Positions 31,074-42,524 are shown, counted from the stretch's first letter. The stretch is DNA of 64,000 nt from Streptomyces sp. NBC_01353 (GCF_036237275.1 NZ_CP108352.1:6448001-6512000), one strand, 5' to 3'. Notes: generated by a model from the letters alone, not told the origin. Translations and numbers: made by a program.

Positions 31074-32836
31074 GCACCCGCCTTCGAGGTTCCGACGATC
31101 GGGTCGGCGGGGGGCCGCTGTTCCGGTACGTCGAGCTTGTCGGCGTTCTCGTCGTGCTCGTGGTACTCGAGCTGGGCGCGCCGGTTGGGGATGAGGCCCT
31201 CCGGGCGGAAGCGCATCAGCAGGATGAGCGCGAGGCCGAATGCGAGGAGCTGGTAGTCCTTGAGGAAGGACAGCTTCTCGGGGATGAGGAAGAGCAGCGC
31301 CGCGCCGAGGAGCGGGCCGCGGATGGTGCCCATGCCACCGAGGATGACGGCCGCGAGGAGGAACGCGGAGTTCGGGGCGACGGGGCCGGCGAACACGTAC
31401 ATCTCGGGGAGGACCGTGCCCTGGAAGTGGGCCTGGACGGTGCCGGCGACGCCGGCGAGGGTGGCGCCGAGGGCGAAGGCGATGAGCTTGACCCGGAAGC
31501 CGTTGATGCCCATGGCGGTCGCCGCGGTCTCGTCCTCGCGGATGGCGACCCAGGCGCGGCCGATGCGGGAGTCCTGCGCCCGGCTGAAGACCAGGACGAC
31601 GAAGACCATGACGAGCAGCATCAGCAGGTAGTAGTTGGCGTACGAGCCGAGTTCCACGCCGAGGATGGTGTGGGTCTCGCCGAAGTCGTAGCCGAAGATG
31701 TTCAGCGCCGGGATGTTCGGGATGCCGTTCGGGCCGTTGGTGATCTGCGGACCGTTGTCGCCGTCCATGTTGTTGACGGTGATGCGGAAGATCTCACCGA
31801 AGCCGAGCGTCACGATGGCCAGGTAGTCACCGTGCAGCCGCAGGGTCGGCGCGCCGATGATGACGCCGAAGACCAGCGAGGCCATGGCGCCGATGATCAT
31901 GGCGGCCCAGAAGGGGAGCTGGATGTCGAACGCGGAGGCGGTCGATCCCGAGACGAGGGCGGCCGTGTAGGCGCCGACGCCGAGGAATGCGACGTATCCG
32001 AGGTCGAGCAGACCGGCCAGACCGACGACGACGTTCAGACCGAGGGCGACCGTCGCGAAGATCAGGATCTGCACGGCGATCACGGTGAACGTGTCGGTGG
32101 TCTGCGTGAAGGGGAAGACGGCCGCGGCGGCGAACGCCGCGACTGCGGCGATCTGCTTGTTCTTCGACGCGATGGCCGAGATACGGCTCATCAGACCGGA
32201 CTTGTTGAGCGCACCGGCACCGAAGCCCGCGAGGAGCAGGTAGCCGATGAACAGCTCGGGGTACTCGGTCGAGATGCCGTAGGTGACGGCGTACATACCG
32301 ATCGCGAAGGCGACGACGATGATCAGGATCTCGGCCCAGGAGGGGATCTCCTTGGGCTTCGCCGGCTTGCGGGAGTCGTCCTTGAGCGCGAACGCGGCCA
32401 GCGGGACGAGCGTGGCGACGGCGGCGACGAAGCCGCCGGGCTCCAGGTGGGCCAGGCCGCCGAGCTGCGTCGCGATGGCGATCACGGTGTACCAGGTGGT
32501 GCCGAGTGCGCCGAGGGCGAGGAACTGCAGGGCCTTCGTCGATCCGCCGGGGGTGAGCCAGCGCAGGCCCTTGATGCCGAGTCCGGAGAGGGCGAAGGCG
32601 ATCAGGAGGAAGCCCGCGACGAGGGTGAGGACCTGGAGGCCGCCGGGGTAGCCGGTGACGGTGAGGTCGCCGGGGAACTCGGAGGTGTAGGTCCAGGCGA
32701 GGAAGGTGCTCGCGACGGTGGCGAGGCCGCCGGCCGCGACGATCCAGTGCAGGAGGCCCGAGTTCTTGGCGTCCGTGTTCTCGGCGACGCCGGACTCCTG
32801 GGGAGCTTCGGGGGTCTTGGTGAGGTCGGTCGTCAT
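31070..32836 (-). CDS. livM: Branched-chain amino acid ABC transporter permease LivM
   Basis: 588 residues, long for LivM. Residues about 1-250 contain several extra hydrophobic segments and a charged loop (KDDSRKPAKPKEIPSW). The conserved permease core follows (VALGLNVVVGLAGLLDLGYVAFLGVGAYTAAL, then GAPTLRLHGDYLAIVTLGFGEIFRI and the EAA loop WVAIREDETAATAMGINGFRVKL). Spans the membrane with LivH to import leucine, isoleucine and valine. ATG 32836 is used; GTG 32845, which overlaps the livH stop, adds three residues and is equally plausible. Its stop overlaps livG. Confidence 0.93.
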   Translation of the reverse strand: MTTDLTKTPEAPQESGVAENTDAKNSGLLHWIVAAGGLATVASTFLAWTYTSEFPGDLTVTGYPGGLQVLTLVAGFLLIAFALSGLGIKGLRWLTPGGSTKALQFLALGALGTTWYTVIAIATQLGGLAHLEPGGFVAAVATLVPLAAFALKDDSRKPAKPKEIPSWAEILIIVVAFAIGMYAVTYGISTEYPELFIGYLLLAGFGAGALNKSGLMSRISAIASKNKQIAAVAAFAAAAVFPFTQTTDTFTVIAVQILIFATVALGLNVVVGLAGLLDLGYVAFLGVGAYTAALVSGSTASAFDIQLPFWAAMIIGAMASLVFGVIIGAPTLRLHGDYLAIVTLGFGEIFRITVNNMDGDNGPQITNGPNGIPNIPALNIFGYDFGETHTILGVELGSYANYYLLMLLVMVFVVLVFSRAQDSRIGRAWVAIREDETAATAMGINGFRVKLIAFALGATLAGVAGTVQAHFQGTVLPEMYVFAGPVAPNSAFLLAAVILGGMGTIRGPLLGAALLFLIPEKLSFLKDYQLLAFGLALILLMRFRPEGLIPNRRAQLEYHEHDENADKLDVPEQRPPADPIVGTSKAGA

Positions 32837-32841
32837 CGCGA

Positions 32842-33774
32842 TCACGCCCTGTCCGAGGCGCGTTGTCCGAGTAGACCTTGTGGTCTGAACAGGAGCACCA
32901 GGATGAGGAGGGAGAACACCCAGATGTCCTTCCAGGCACCGCCGCCGAACTGCGCCATCCCGGGGATGTGCTCGACGTAGGCGATGGAGAGGGTCTCCGC
33001 GAGCCCGAGCACGACGCCGCCGATCATGGCGCCGTAGATGTTGCCGATGCCGCCGAGGACGGCTGCGGTGAAGGCCTTGAGGCCCAGCAGGAAGCCCATC
33101 TCGAAGCGGATCTGGCCCTTGTCGAGGCCCTCGGCGACCGCCGCGACCGCGGCGAACGCGGCGCCGATGGCGAAGGCCATCACGATGATGCGGTCGGTGT
33201 TGATGCCCATCAGCTTCGCGGTGTCCGGGTCCTGCGCCGTGGCCTGCATGGCGCGGCCGCTGCGGCTCTTCGAGACGAAGAGGCCGAGGGCGAGCATGCA
33301 CATCGGGGCGGCGACGAGGACGAACGTGTCAGCGCGGGAGATCGACAGGCCTTCGAAGATCTCGAAGGGTCCGCCCTTGAACTCGGGGAAGGTGACCTTG
33401 CTCTTGGCGCCCGGGTAGAAGCCCCAGATGAGCTGCTGGAGGACGATCGAGAGACCGATGGCCGTGATCAGGGGGGCGAGCCGGGGCGCGCCGCGCAGGG
33501 GGCGGTAGGCGAAGCGTTCGGCGGCGGTGGCGACGGCCACGGAGACCACCGCGCCGCCTATCAGCATCACGGGGATCGCGATCACGAGGGCGGTGCCCTC
33601 GGGCAGGATCGTGTATGCCGTGAGGGCGCCGAAGCCCCCGATCATGAAGATCTCGCCATGGGCGAAGTTGATGAGCTGGACGATGCCGTAGACCATCGTG
33701 TAACCGATGGCGATGAGGCCGTAAAGGGCCCCCAGGGCAAGGCCGTCGGCCAGCTGTTGCGGCAGTTCGTTCAC
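32842..33774 (-). CDS. livH: Branched-chain amino acid ABC transporter permease LivH
   Basis: 310 residues, mostly membrane helices. The core LivH pattern is present: ALGALYGLIAIGYTMVYGIVQLINFAHGEIFMIG near the N-terminus and GRAMQATAQDPDTAKLMGINTDR as the ATPase-contacting EAA loop. GTG 33774 is preceded by GGAGG at 7 bases, which is decisive. Separated from livK by 107 bases containing a strong hairpin, so its expression may be lower than that of the binding protein. Confidence 0.94.
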   Translation of the reverse strand: MNELPQQLADGLALGALYGLIAIGYTMVYGIVQLINFAHGEIFMIGGFGALTAYTILPEGTALVIAIPVMLIGGAVVSVAVATAAERFAYRPLRGAPRLAPLITAIGLSIVLQQLIWGFYPGAKSKVTFPEFKGGPFEIFEGLSISRADTFVLVAAPMCMLALGLFVSKSRSGRAMQATAQDPDTAKLMGINTDRIIVMAFAIGAAFAAVAAVAEGLDKGQIRFEMGFLLGLKAFTAAVLGGIGNIYGAMIGGVVLGLAETLSIAYVEHIPGMAQFGGGAWKDIWVFSLLILVLLFRPQGLLGQRASDRA

Positions 33775-33808
33775 CGCAGGGCCTCCGATGAGCGTGTCGG
33801 ATATGACA

Positions 33809-33841
33809 CCGCGCGAGGGCGCTGTTTGCGCCCTCGCGCGG
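33809..33841 (-). terminator. Intra-operon hairpin between livK and livH
   Basis: Perfect 14-base GC-rich stem (33809-33822 with 33828-33841), loop TGTTT, no T-run. It lies between the binding-protein and permease genes, where such hairpins usually stabilise the upstream message and reduce read-through. Confidence 0.7.
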
Positions 33842-33881
33842 CTTGGTTCATTTGGTGCGTGTTGCGGGGGCAGTGCGGGGG

Positions 33882-35114
33882 TCAGTCCTTGAAGGTCTCG
33901 GACTTCACGTCGACCCAGGCGCCGTTCTTGACCTGGTAGACGGTGAGCTGCTTGTTCGTGGTGTCGCCGTACTGGTCGAAGGAGACCTTGCCGGTCACGC
34001 CCTCGAAGGAGACCTTGGACATGGCCTCGGTGACCTTGGCGCGGGCGTCGTCGGGGAGCTTGCCGTTGTTGGCGGCGACGACGGCCTTGACGGCCTGGAT
34101 GATCGACCACGCGGCGTCATAGGAGTAGCCGCCGTAGGCCGCGTACGGGTCCTTGTAGCCGGCCGCGGTGTAGTCGGCGATGAACTTCTTGGCGGTCGGG
34201 AGCTTCTCGACGGGGAAGCCGACCGAGGTGGCCAGGTCACCGTCGTTGGCCTCGCCGGACGCCTTGATGAACTCCGGGTCGTAGATGCCGTCGCCGCCCA
34301 TGGTGGGGATCTTGGCGCCGGTCTTCTTGACCTGGTCGGAGAGCAGGCCGCCCTCGGGGTACTGGCCGCCGAAGTAGACGGAGTCGGCGCCCGAGCCCTT
34401 GATCTTGTTGGCGGTGGAGGAGAAGTCCGTCTCCTTGACCGTCACGGAGTCGGTGCCGACGACGGTGCCGCCGAGGCGCTTGAACTCGTCCGAGAAGATC
34501 GCGGCGAGGCCGGCGCCGTAGGTCTGCTTGTCGTTGACGACGAAGACCTTCTTCTTGCCGGCGTCCTTGAACAGGTAGTTCGCGGCGAACTTGCCCTGGA
34601 CGACGTCGGTGGTGGCGGTACGGAAGTAGGTCTTGAAGGGCCGCTTGAAGTCGCCCTTGCCCCAGTTGTCGCCCTGCGAGAGCGAGGGGTTCGTGTTGGC
34701 CGGGGAGACCTGCGTGAGGCTGGCCTTGTCGAAGTCCGCCTGCATGGACTGCGAGACGCCGGAGTTCAGCGGGCCGACGACGCCGAGGACGTCCTTGATG
34801 CCGACGAGCTTGGTGGCGTTGGCCTTACCGGTGGCCGGGACGGCCTGGTCGTCGAGGGCCTCGATCTTGAAGGTGACGCCCGGGACTTCTTTGTTCTTGT
34901 TGGCGGTCTGGACCGCCAGGTCCACGGAGTTCTTGATGCCCTGACCCAGCGCGGAGAGCGAACCCGTGAGCGGCGCGTCGACACCGATGACGACGGTGGT
35001 CGTGCCGCTGGAGTTGTCGCTCGTTCCCTTGTCGTCGCGCGAACCGCAGGCGGTGAGGGTGAGTGCTCCCGTGGTGATCACGGTGGTGAGGATGAGCAAG
35101 GAACGGTGTCGCAC
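33882..35114 (-). CDS. livK: Branched-chain amino acid ABC transporter substrate-binding lipoprotein LivK
   Basis: 410 residues. Lipoprotein signal with lipobox LTAC (MRHRSLLILTTVITTGALTLTACG). The mature part is a Leu/Ile/Val-binding fold: VVIGVDAPLTGSLSALGQG, GPLNSGVSQSMQ and AYGGYSYDAAWSIIQAVK. GTG 35114 follows GGAAAGGA. First gene of livKHMGF; a 447-base gap upstream should hold the operon promoter, but no clear -35/-10 pair was found. Tethered outside the membrane, it delivers branched-chain amino acids to LivHM. Confidence 0.94.
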   Translation of the reverse strand: MRHRSLLILTTVITTGALTLTACGSRDDKGTSDNSSGTTTVVIGVDAPLTGSLSALGQGIKNSVDLAVQTANKNKEVPGVTFKIEALDDQAVPATGKANATKLVGIKDVLGVVGPLNSGVSQSMQADFDKASLTQVSPANTNPSLSQGDNWGKGDFKRPFKTYFRTATTDVVQGKFAANYLFKDAGKKKVFVVNDKQTYGAGLAAIFSDEFKRLGGTVVGTDSVTVKETDFSSTANKIKGSGADSVYFGGQYPEGGLLSDQVKKTGAKIPTMGGDGIYDPEFIKASGEANDGDLATSVGFPVEKLPTAKKFIADYTAAGYKDPYAAYGGYSYDAAWSIIQAVKAVVAANNGKLPDDARAKVTEAMSKVSFEGVTGKVSFDQYGDTTNKQLTVYQVKNGAWVDVKSETFKD

Positions 35115-35561
35115 GATGAATCCTTTCCCTGGCGCGGCCCCCTCGAGCTGAGGCGGTGCCGTGAAGCGTGGAGCTGGAGGTGCCGTTTGTGAATGCCGGG
35201 CCGTACTGGGGATGACTGGGTGGTGCTGGGCCGTGCAGTGGACGCGCCCGGCGGCGCGGTGACTGGCGGTGACTCTAAGCGCAGGTGAGGGAGGTGGGGA
35301 GCGGGGAGGTCAGGATGTGACTGTCTTGTTATCGCGAGGGGGAGAGGAGGTGGACAGGGGGTGGGCAAATTAGGGCATACCGGTCAGCAATGTACTGTTC
35401 ACATAGTGAGAACGTGCAGTTCCGCTAAGGGGCTTGAGCAGATCTTGCTCCTGTCGGACCGCTTGTGACGGTCTCCGGATATCGGACACCCACCCAAACG
35501 CCAGCGGACGGAACGCCTGCTACGGCGCCCCACTTGATCGTTGTGCGAATGTCACGGAGTG
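35115..35561. other. 447-base non-coding region upstream of livK
   Basis: No supported gene. It should contain the livK promoter. The one structured element seen is the interrupted palindrome at 35397-35413. The composition is purine-rich in places (GGGGAGAGGAGG near 35340). Confidence 0.6.
35397..35413. promoter_or_regulatory. 17-base imperfect palindrome upstream of livK
   Basis: GTTCACATAGTGAGAAC has arms GTTC-CA and TG-GAAC with mismatches at two symmetric pairs. It lies 283 bases before the livK start, in the gap between livK and a convergent lipoprotein gene. Could be a regulator site; no protein can be assigned. Confidence 0.3.
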
Positions 35562-35954
35562 TTACGGAGGCGGCTTCCAGTTCTCCGAGCTCCCGGTCGC
35601 CCCGTTCGCCGACGCGCACCGTCTTCGGGTCTCCTCGTCGGCGAAGGCCAGCGCGGCCTCGCGTCCCCCCTGGCGCCCCTTGGCTCTGGCGCCGATGAGG
35701 ACCTCGTCGTGGATCTTCAATTGCTCGTTGGAAAGCCCTTTTTGTTCCCAGTCGAGCCCCGCCCACTTGCTCCCCGTGAGCGCCTCCTTCACCCAGTACG
35801 CGACGAGGTCGGTGCAGATGTCCACGGCTGTCCTGGGCTGCTCGGGTGCCGGATCAGGGCTGTCGTCCGAGCAGCCGGGCAGGGTGGCCAGAGCGCCGGC
35901 GGCCAGGACCGCGGCGAGCGCGGTCCCTGCCGGAGCGTACGGCGGGAACCTCAT
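35562..35954 (-). CDS. Small lipoprotein of unknown function
   Basis: 130 residues. The lipoprotein signal ends in LPGC after ALAAVLAAGALATLPG. The mature part, about 100 residues, begins with an acidic Asp/Pro/Ser linker, then a helical region with AVDICTDLVAYWVKEALTGSKW and IHDEVLIGARAKGRQGGREAALAFADEE, and a Cys pair (DIC and RRCAS) that could form a disulfide. I do not recognise a family, though similar small lipoproteins occur in Streptomyces. ATG 35954 puts the signal peptide at the N-terminus; ATG 35978 and TTG 35990 add short extensions. Confidence 0.7.
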   Translation of the reverse strand: MRFPPYAPAGTALAAVLAAGALATLPGCSDDSPDPAPEQPRTAVDICTDLVAYWVKEALTGSKWAGLDWEQKGLSNEQLKIHDEVLIGARAKGRQGGREAALAFADEETRRRCASANGATGSSENWKPPP

Positions 35955-36720
35955 GTCCGGGACGCTAGGGGATCTCATGCGAGGGCACAACAGGCTGGCT
36001 GATTACGGCAGTTGGACGGCGGTGTGAGGGGGTGCGGATGCGGCTCGGGTCGAGCCGGTGCACCACGTGCGGGGCGTGGCGGGGTGTGTCGGCCGGGATG
36101 GTGGTGGCGGCCGGGGTTCGTCGGACGGTGGGCGTGGCGACGTTTCGGTCCGCCCGAATCGCCCTGACACGTGCCGCTGTTGCCCGGTGGCGCGGTCGTG
36201 CGGAGCCGGATCCGTGCGGCGTTGAGCGCGGTGAACGTGCTGCGGAGCCTCGATGTGGACGCCGTCACCTGGGTGGGCCTGGCTCCGGTGGGTCGGGTCG
36301 GGGGCTTCGGTGTCCGGAAGTCGATACTCCCGAGCACCGGCGGGAGGGGCCGGTCGGTGGCCCCCGCGTTCGGAAGCCGACGTTCCGCGTCCGGGGGCCG
36401 GTGTTCCGGAGCCCGGCGCGCCGCACGTGCGACGGCGCCCGGAAGAGGGAGCTCCGCACCCCCGGGGAAGGGTGCTGTGACCCCCGGCCGGGAGGAGTAT
36501 CGGCTCGCGCGGCGGTGACACCCGGTGACCGTGAGGCCTTGATCGTCCCGGAATCCGGGGCCTGTGGCCCCGGGGCGGTCGCTCGGCGGCCCGGGGCCGT
36601 CGCTCGGCGACCCCGCCCAAAGCTCCCGGCAGGCCGCTCCCGGCAGGCCGCTTCGGGCAGGCCGCTTCGGGCAGACCGCTTCGGGCAGACCGCCCCTGGC
36701 ACAGCGCTCCTGGCACAGCG
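35955..36720. other. Long non-coding GC-rich region with tandem repeats
   Basis: About 770 bases with open frames on both strands but only low-complexity Arg/Gly/Pro/Ala translations, and no start with convincing coding behaviour. It holds two copies of a CGGTCGCTCGGCG-like unit (36570-36612) and the 14-base tandem repeat at 36623-36720. Confidence 0.6.
36623..36720. repeat. Seven tandem 14-base repeats directly before a terminator
   Basis: Units of 14 bases: two CTCCCGGCAGGCCG, one CTTCGGGCAGGCCG, two CTTCGGGCAGACCG, then CCCCTGGCACAGCG and CTCCTGGCACAGCG. The array ends at the base before the thioesterase terminator stem begins. Confidence 0.85.
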
Positions 36721-36752
36721 CGGCCCGGGACGGAGGTGTCCGTCCCGGGCCG
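36721..36752 (-). terminator. Terminator of the thioesterase gene
   Basis: Perfect 14-base stem CGGCCCGGGACGGA / complement with a GGTG loop, 34 bases after the thioesterase stop. Confidence 0.75.
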
Positions 36753-36785
36753 GGAATGCTTCGCCGTGGCCGTGGCGTTCCGCGG

Positions 36786-37298
36786 TCAGGCGCTCGCGGT
36801 GCCGCCGTCCTTGCCCGCGTCCGGGAGGTTGTCGGCGTCCTTGGGCGTGATCTCGCGGAGCATGCAGGTCAGACGCGCCGAGCAGACCCGCTTGTCCTGC
36901 TCGTCGGTGATCACGATCTCGTACGTCGCCGTGGAGCGGCCACGATGGACCGGTGTCGCGACACCGGTCACGAGGCCGCTGCGGGCGCCGCGGTGGTGGG
37001 TGCAGTTCAGGTCCACGCCGACCGCGATCTTGGAGACTCCGCCGTGCAGCATCGAGCCGATCGAGCCGAGGGTCTCGGCGAGGACCGCGGAGGCGCCGCC
37101 GTGCAGCAGACCGTACGGCTGGGTGTTGCCCTCCACCGGCATCGTGCCGACGACCTTCTCGGCCGAGGCCTCGACGATCTGCACGCCCATGCGGTTGCCG
37201 AGGTGCCCGGCCGAGAAGAGGGCGGGAAGATCGACGCCGAGCGCGGCGTACTCGTCGATGACCTCCTGCGGGAACTTCACGTGCTGCTGCTCACCCAT
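36786..37298 (-). CDS. Hotdog-fold thioesterase, PaaI type
   Basis: 170 residues. The PaaI signature is GLLHGGASAVLAETLGSIGSM (HGG loop plus catalytic acid in ETLGS), followed by VGVDLNCTHHRGARSG and a strand set ending RVCSARLTCML. These enzymes hydrolyse phenylacetyl- or other acyl-CoA esters in the cytoplasm. A Met/Gln-rich start and a C-terminal 20-residue tail (DNLPDAGKDGGTASA) extend the fold. GGAG lies 8 bases before the ATG. It follows the FdhF-like gene on the same strand by 75 bases. Confidence 0.9.
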   Translation of the reverse strand: MGEQQHVKFPQEVIDEYAALGVDLPALFSAGHLGNRMGVQIVEASAEKVVGTMPVEGNTQPYGLLHGGASAVLAETLGSIGSMLHGGVSKIAVGVDLNCTHHRGARSGLVTGVATPVHRGRSTATYEIVITDEQDKRVCSARLTCMLREITPKDADNLPDAGKDGGTASA

Positions 37299-37373
37299 CG
37301 GCCCGGCTCCGTTCGTCCACGTACGGCTGCTGATCCATTGATCCGCTGAACCCTGATCCGCCTGAGCAAACGC

Positions 37374-39656
<2,283 letters not shown>

Positions 39657-39780
39657 CGCGCTCTCCCTTGAGCGGTCGTCGTGTGGCGTACGTACCCGAT
39701 CCTGTCACGCGCCACGGACAGCCTGTGCCCGTCGGTCGACGAGGGCGGGAATGTCAGTGGTCCGTGGCAGGATCGTCCCC

Positions 39781-42489
39781 GTGGCTGAGACAGCATCGAA
39801 GACCCAAGACAACCGTCCGCGCCTGCTCCTCATGGACGGGCACTCACTCGCGTACCGGGCGTTCTTCGCGCTGCCGGCGGAGAACTTCACCACGGCGACC
39901 GGTCAGCCGACCAACGCCATCTACGGCTTCGCGTCGATGCTGGCGAACACGCTCCGCGACGAGGCGCCCACGCACTTCGCCGTCGCCTTCGACGTGTCCC
40001 GCAAGACCTGGCGCTCCGAGGAGTTCCCGGAGTACAAGGCGAACCGTTCCAAGACCCCGGACGAGTTCAAGGGGCAGGTCGAGCTGATCGGCGAGCTGCT
40101 GGACGCGATGCACGCGCAGCGGTTCGCCATCGACGGCTTCGAGGCCGACGACGTCATCGCCACGCTCGCCACCCAGGCCGAGGCCGAGGGCTTCGAGGTT
40201 CTGATCGTCACCGGTGACCGTGACTCCTTCCAGCTGATCACGGACCACGTGACCGTGCTGTACCCGACCAAGGGCGTCTCCGAGCTGACCCGCTTCACGC
40301 CCGAGAAGGTCGAGGAGAAGTACGGCCTCACCCCGCAGCAGTACCCGGACTTCGCCGCGCTGCGCGGAGACCCGTCGGACAACCTGCCCGGCATCCCCGG
40401 CGTCGGCGAGAAGACCGCGGCGAAGTGGATCAACCAGTTCGGCTCGTTCGCCGAGCTGGTTGAGCGGGTCGACGAGGTCAAGGGCAAGGCCGGGCAGAAC
40501 CTCCGCGACCACCTGGAGTCGGTCAAGCTCAACCGCGTCCTCACCGAGATGGTGCGGGACGTCGAGCTGCCGAGGACCGTCCAGGACCTGGAGCGCGCGC
40601 CGTACGACCGCACGGCCGTCGCGCTGGTCCTCGACACCCTGGAGATCCGCAACCCCTCGCTGCGCGAGCGGCTCCTCGCCGTCGACCCGGGCGCCGGTGA
40701 GGCGCAGCCCGCCGCCCCCGCCGCGGGCGTGGAGCTGGACGGCACCGTTCTCGGCGCCGGTGAGCTCGCGCCCTGGCTCGCCGAGCACGGCGCCGAGCGG
40801 CTGGGCGTGGCCACGGTCGACAGCTGGGCGCTGGGCACCGGCAGCGTCACCGAGATCGCGCTGGCCGCCGCCGGTGGTGCCGCGGCCTGGTTCGACACCA
40901 CCCAGCTCGACGAGGCCGACGAGAAGGCCTTCGCCGCCTGGATCGCGGACCCGAAGCGGCCCAAGGTCCTGCACAACGCCAAGGGCGCGCTGCGGGTCTT
41001 CCCCGAGCACGGCTGGAGCATCGCGGGCATCACCATGGACACCGCGCTCGCCGCCTATCTGGTCAAGCCGGGCCGCCGCTCCTTCGCGCTGGACGCGCTC
41101 TCCGTCGAGTACCTGGGCCGTGAGCTCGCCCCGGCGGCCGCCGCCGACGGACAGCTCGCCTTCGGCGCCGACGACACCGCCGAGGCCGAGGCCCTGATGA
41201 CCCAGGCCCGTGCTGTCCTCGACCTGGGCGCGGCCTTCGAGGAGAAGCTCGGCGAGGTCGGCGCGCGGGAGCTTCTGCACGACGTCGAGCTGCCCACCTC
41301 CATCCTCCTGGCCCGTCTGGAGCGGCACGGCATCGCCGCCGACCGGGCCCATCTGGAGGCCATGGAGCAGCAGTTCGCCGGCGCCGTCCAGCAGGCGGTG
41401 AAGGAGGCGCACGCCTCGGTCGGGCACGAGTTCAACCTCGGCTCGCCCAAGCAGCTCCAGGAGGTGTTCTTCGGCGAGCTGAACCTGCCGAAGACGAAGA
41501 AGACCAAGACCGGGTACACCACGGACGCGGACGCGCTGGCCTGGCTGGCCGCCCAGACCGAGCACGAGCTGCCGGTGATCATGCTCCGCCACCGCGAGCA
41601 GGCCCGGCTGCGCTCCACGGTCGAGGGCCTGATCAAGACCGTCGCCGCGGACGGCCGCATTCACACCACCTTCAGCCAGACGGTGGCCGCGACCGGACGA
41701 CTGTCCTCCACCGACCCGAACCTGCAGAACGTGCCGGTGCGCACCGACGAGGGACGGGCGATCCGGCACGGCTTCGTCGTGGGCGAGGGCTTCGAGGCCC
41801 TGATGACGGCGGACTACAGCCAGATCGAGCTGCGCGTCATGGCCCATCTCTCCGAGGACGAGGGCCTCATCGAGGCGTTCGCGTCCGGCGAGGACCTGCA
41901 CACCACGGTCGCCTCGCAGGTCTTCGGCGTCGAGCGGTCCGCGGTCGACGCCGAGATGCGGCGCAAGATCAAGGCCATGTCGTACGGCCTGGCGTACGGC
42001 CTCTCGGCCTTCGGCCTCTCCCAGCAGCTGAACATCGAGGCCGGCGAGGCGCGTGCCCTGATGGACACGTACTTCGAGCGCTTCGGCGGGGTGCGCGACT
42101 ATCTGCGCCGGGTCGTCGACGAGGCGCGCGCCACGGGGTACACCGAGACGATGCTGGGCCGCCGCCGCTACCTCCCGGACCTGAACAGCGACAACCGCCA
42201 GCGCCGCGAGGCCGCCGAGCGGATGGCGCTCAACGCCCCGATCCAGGGCACCGCGGCGGACATCGTGAAGGTCGCCATGCTCAACGTCGACCGGGCGCTG
42301 ACGGAGGCGGGTCTCGCCTCCCGGATGCTCCTCCAGGTCCACGACGAAATCGTGCTGGAGCTGGCTCCCGGCGAGCGCGAGCAGGTCGAGTCCCTGGTCC
42401 GCCGGGAGATGTCCTCGGCGGTCACCCTCCGCGCCCCCCTCGACGTCTCGGTCGGCGTGGGCCCGGACTGGGAGTCCGCGGCGCACTGA
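39781..42489 (+). CDS. polA: DNA polymerase I
   Basis: 902 residues. The 5'-3' exonuclease domain (about 14-300) has LLLMDGHSLAYRAFFALP, FEADDVIATLA and LRGDPSDNLPGIPGVGEKTA. The middle 3'-5' exonuclease-like region (about 320-500) lacks the usual catalytic acids, as in other actinobacterial PolA. The polymerase domain has TFSQTVAATGRLSSTDPNLQN, motif A ADYSQIELRVMAHLS near 677, motif B RRKIKAMSYGLAYGLS near 725 and motif C LQVHDEIVLE near 852. It fills gaps in repair and lagging-strand synthesis. GTG 39781 matches the remembered MAETASK start; only weak leader signals precede it. Confidence 0.96.
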   Translation: MAETASKTQDNRPRLLLMDGHSLAYRAFFALPAENFTTATGQPTNAIYGFASMLANTLRDEAPTHFAVAFDVSRKTWRSEEFPEYKANRSKTPDEFKGQVELIGELLDAMHAQRFAIDGFEADDVIATLATQAEAEGFEVLIVTGDRDSFQLITDHVTVLYPTKGVSELTRFTPEKVEEKYGLTPQQYPDFAALRGDPSDNLPGIPGVGEKTAAKWINQFGSFAELVERVDEVKGKAGQNLRDHLESVKLNRVLTEMVRDVELPRTVQDLERAPYDRTAVALVLDTLEIRNPSLRERLLAVDPGAGEAQPAAPAAGVELDGTVLGAGELAPWLAEHGAERLGVATVDSWALGTGSVTEIALAAAGGAAAWFDTTQLDEADEKAFAAWIADPKRPKVLHNAKGALRVFPEHGWSIAGITMDTALAAYLVKPGRRSFALDALSVEYLGRELAPAAAADGQLAFGADDTAEAEALMTQARAVLDLGAAFEEKLGEVGARELLHDVELPTSILLARLERHGIAADRAHLEAMEQQFAGAVQQAVKEAHASVGHEFNLGSPKQLQEVFFGELNLPKTKKTKTGYTTDADALAWLAAQTEHELPVIMLRHREQARLRSTVEGLIKTVAADGRIHTTFSQTVAATGRLSSTDPNLQNVPVRTDEGRAIRHGFVVGEGFEALMTADYSQIELRVMAHLSEDEGLIEAFASGEDLHTTVASQVFGVERSAVDAEMRRKIKAMSYGLAYGLSAFGLSQQLNIEAGEARALMDTYFERFGGVRDYLRRVVDEARATGYTETMLGRRRYLPDLNSDNRQRREAAERMALNAPIQGTAADIVKVAMLNVDRALTEAGLASRMLLQVHDEIVLELAPGEREQVESLVRREMSSAVTLRAPLDVSVGVGPDWESAAH

Positions 42490-42496
42490 CGCGACA

Positions 42497-42524
42497 GGCC
42501 CCCACGGTCACGGCCGTGGGGGCC
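42497..42524 (+). terminator. polA terminator
   Basis: 11-base perfect stem GGCCCCCACGG / CCGTGGGGGCC with a 6-base loop, 8 bases after the polA stop. Can also serve the convergent DUF4184 gene. Confidence 0.75.

Noticed and set aside
36003-36716. Possible Pro/Arg-rich proteins on both strands of the gap before the thioesterase gene
   Set aside because: Translations are low complexity, starts lack ribosome sites, and the frames run through tandem repeats and a terminator.
36623-36720. CRISPR array
   Set aside because: The repeats are 14-base contiguous units with no spacers and no cas genes nearby.
39844-42486. Open frame of 880 codons opposite polA
   Set aside because: Shadow; biased composition and no motifs, while polA on the other strand is certain.
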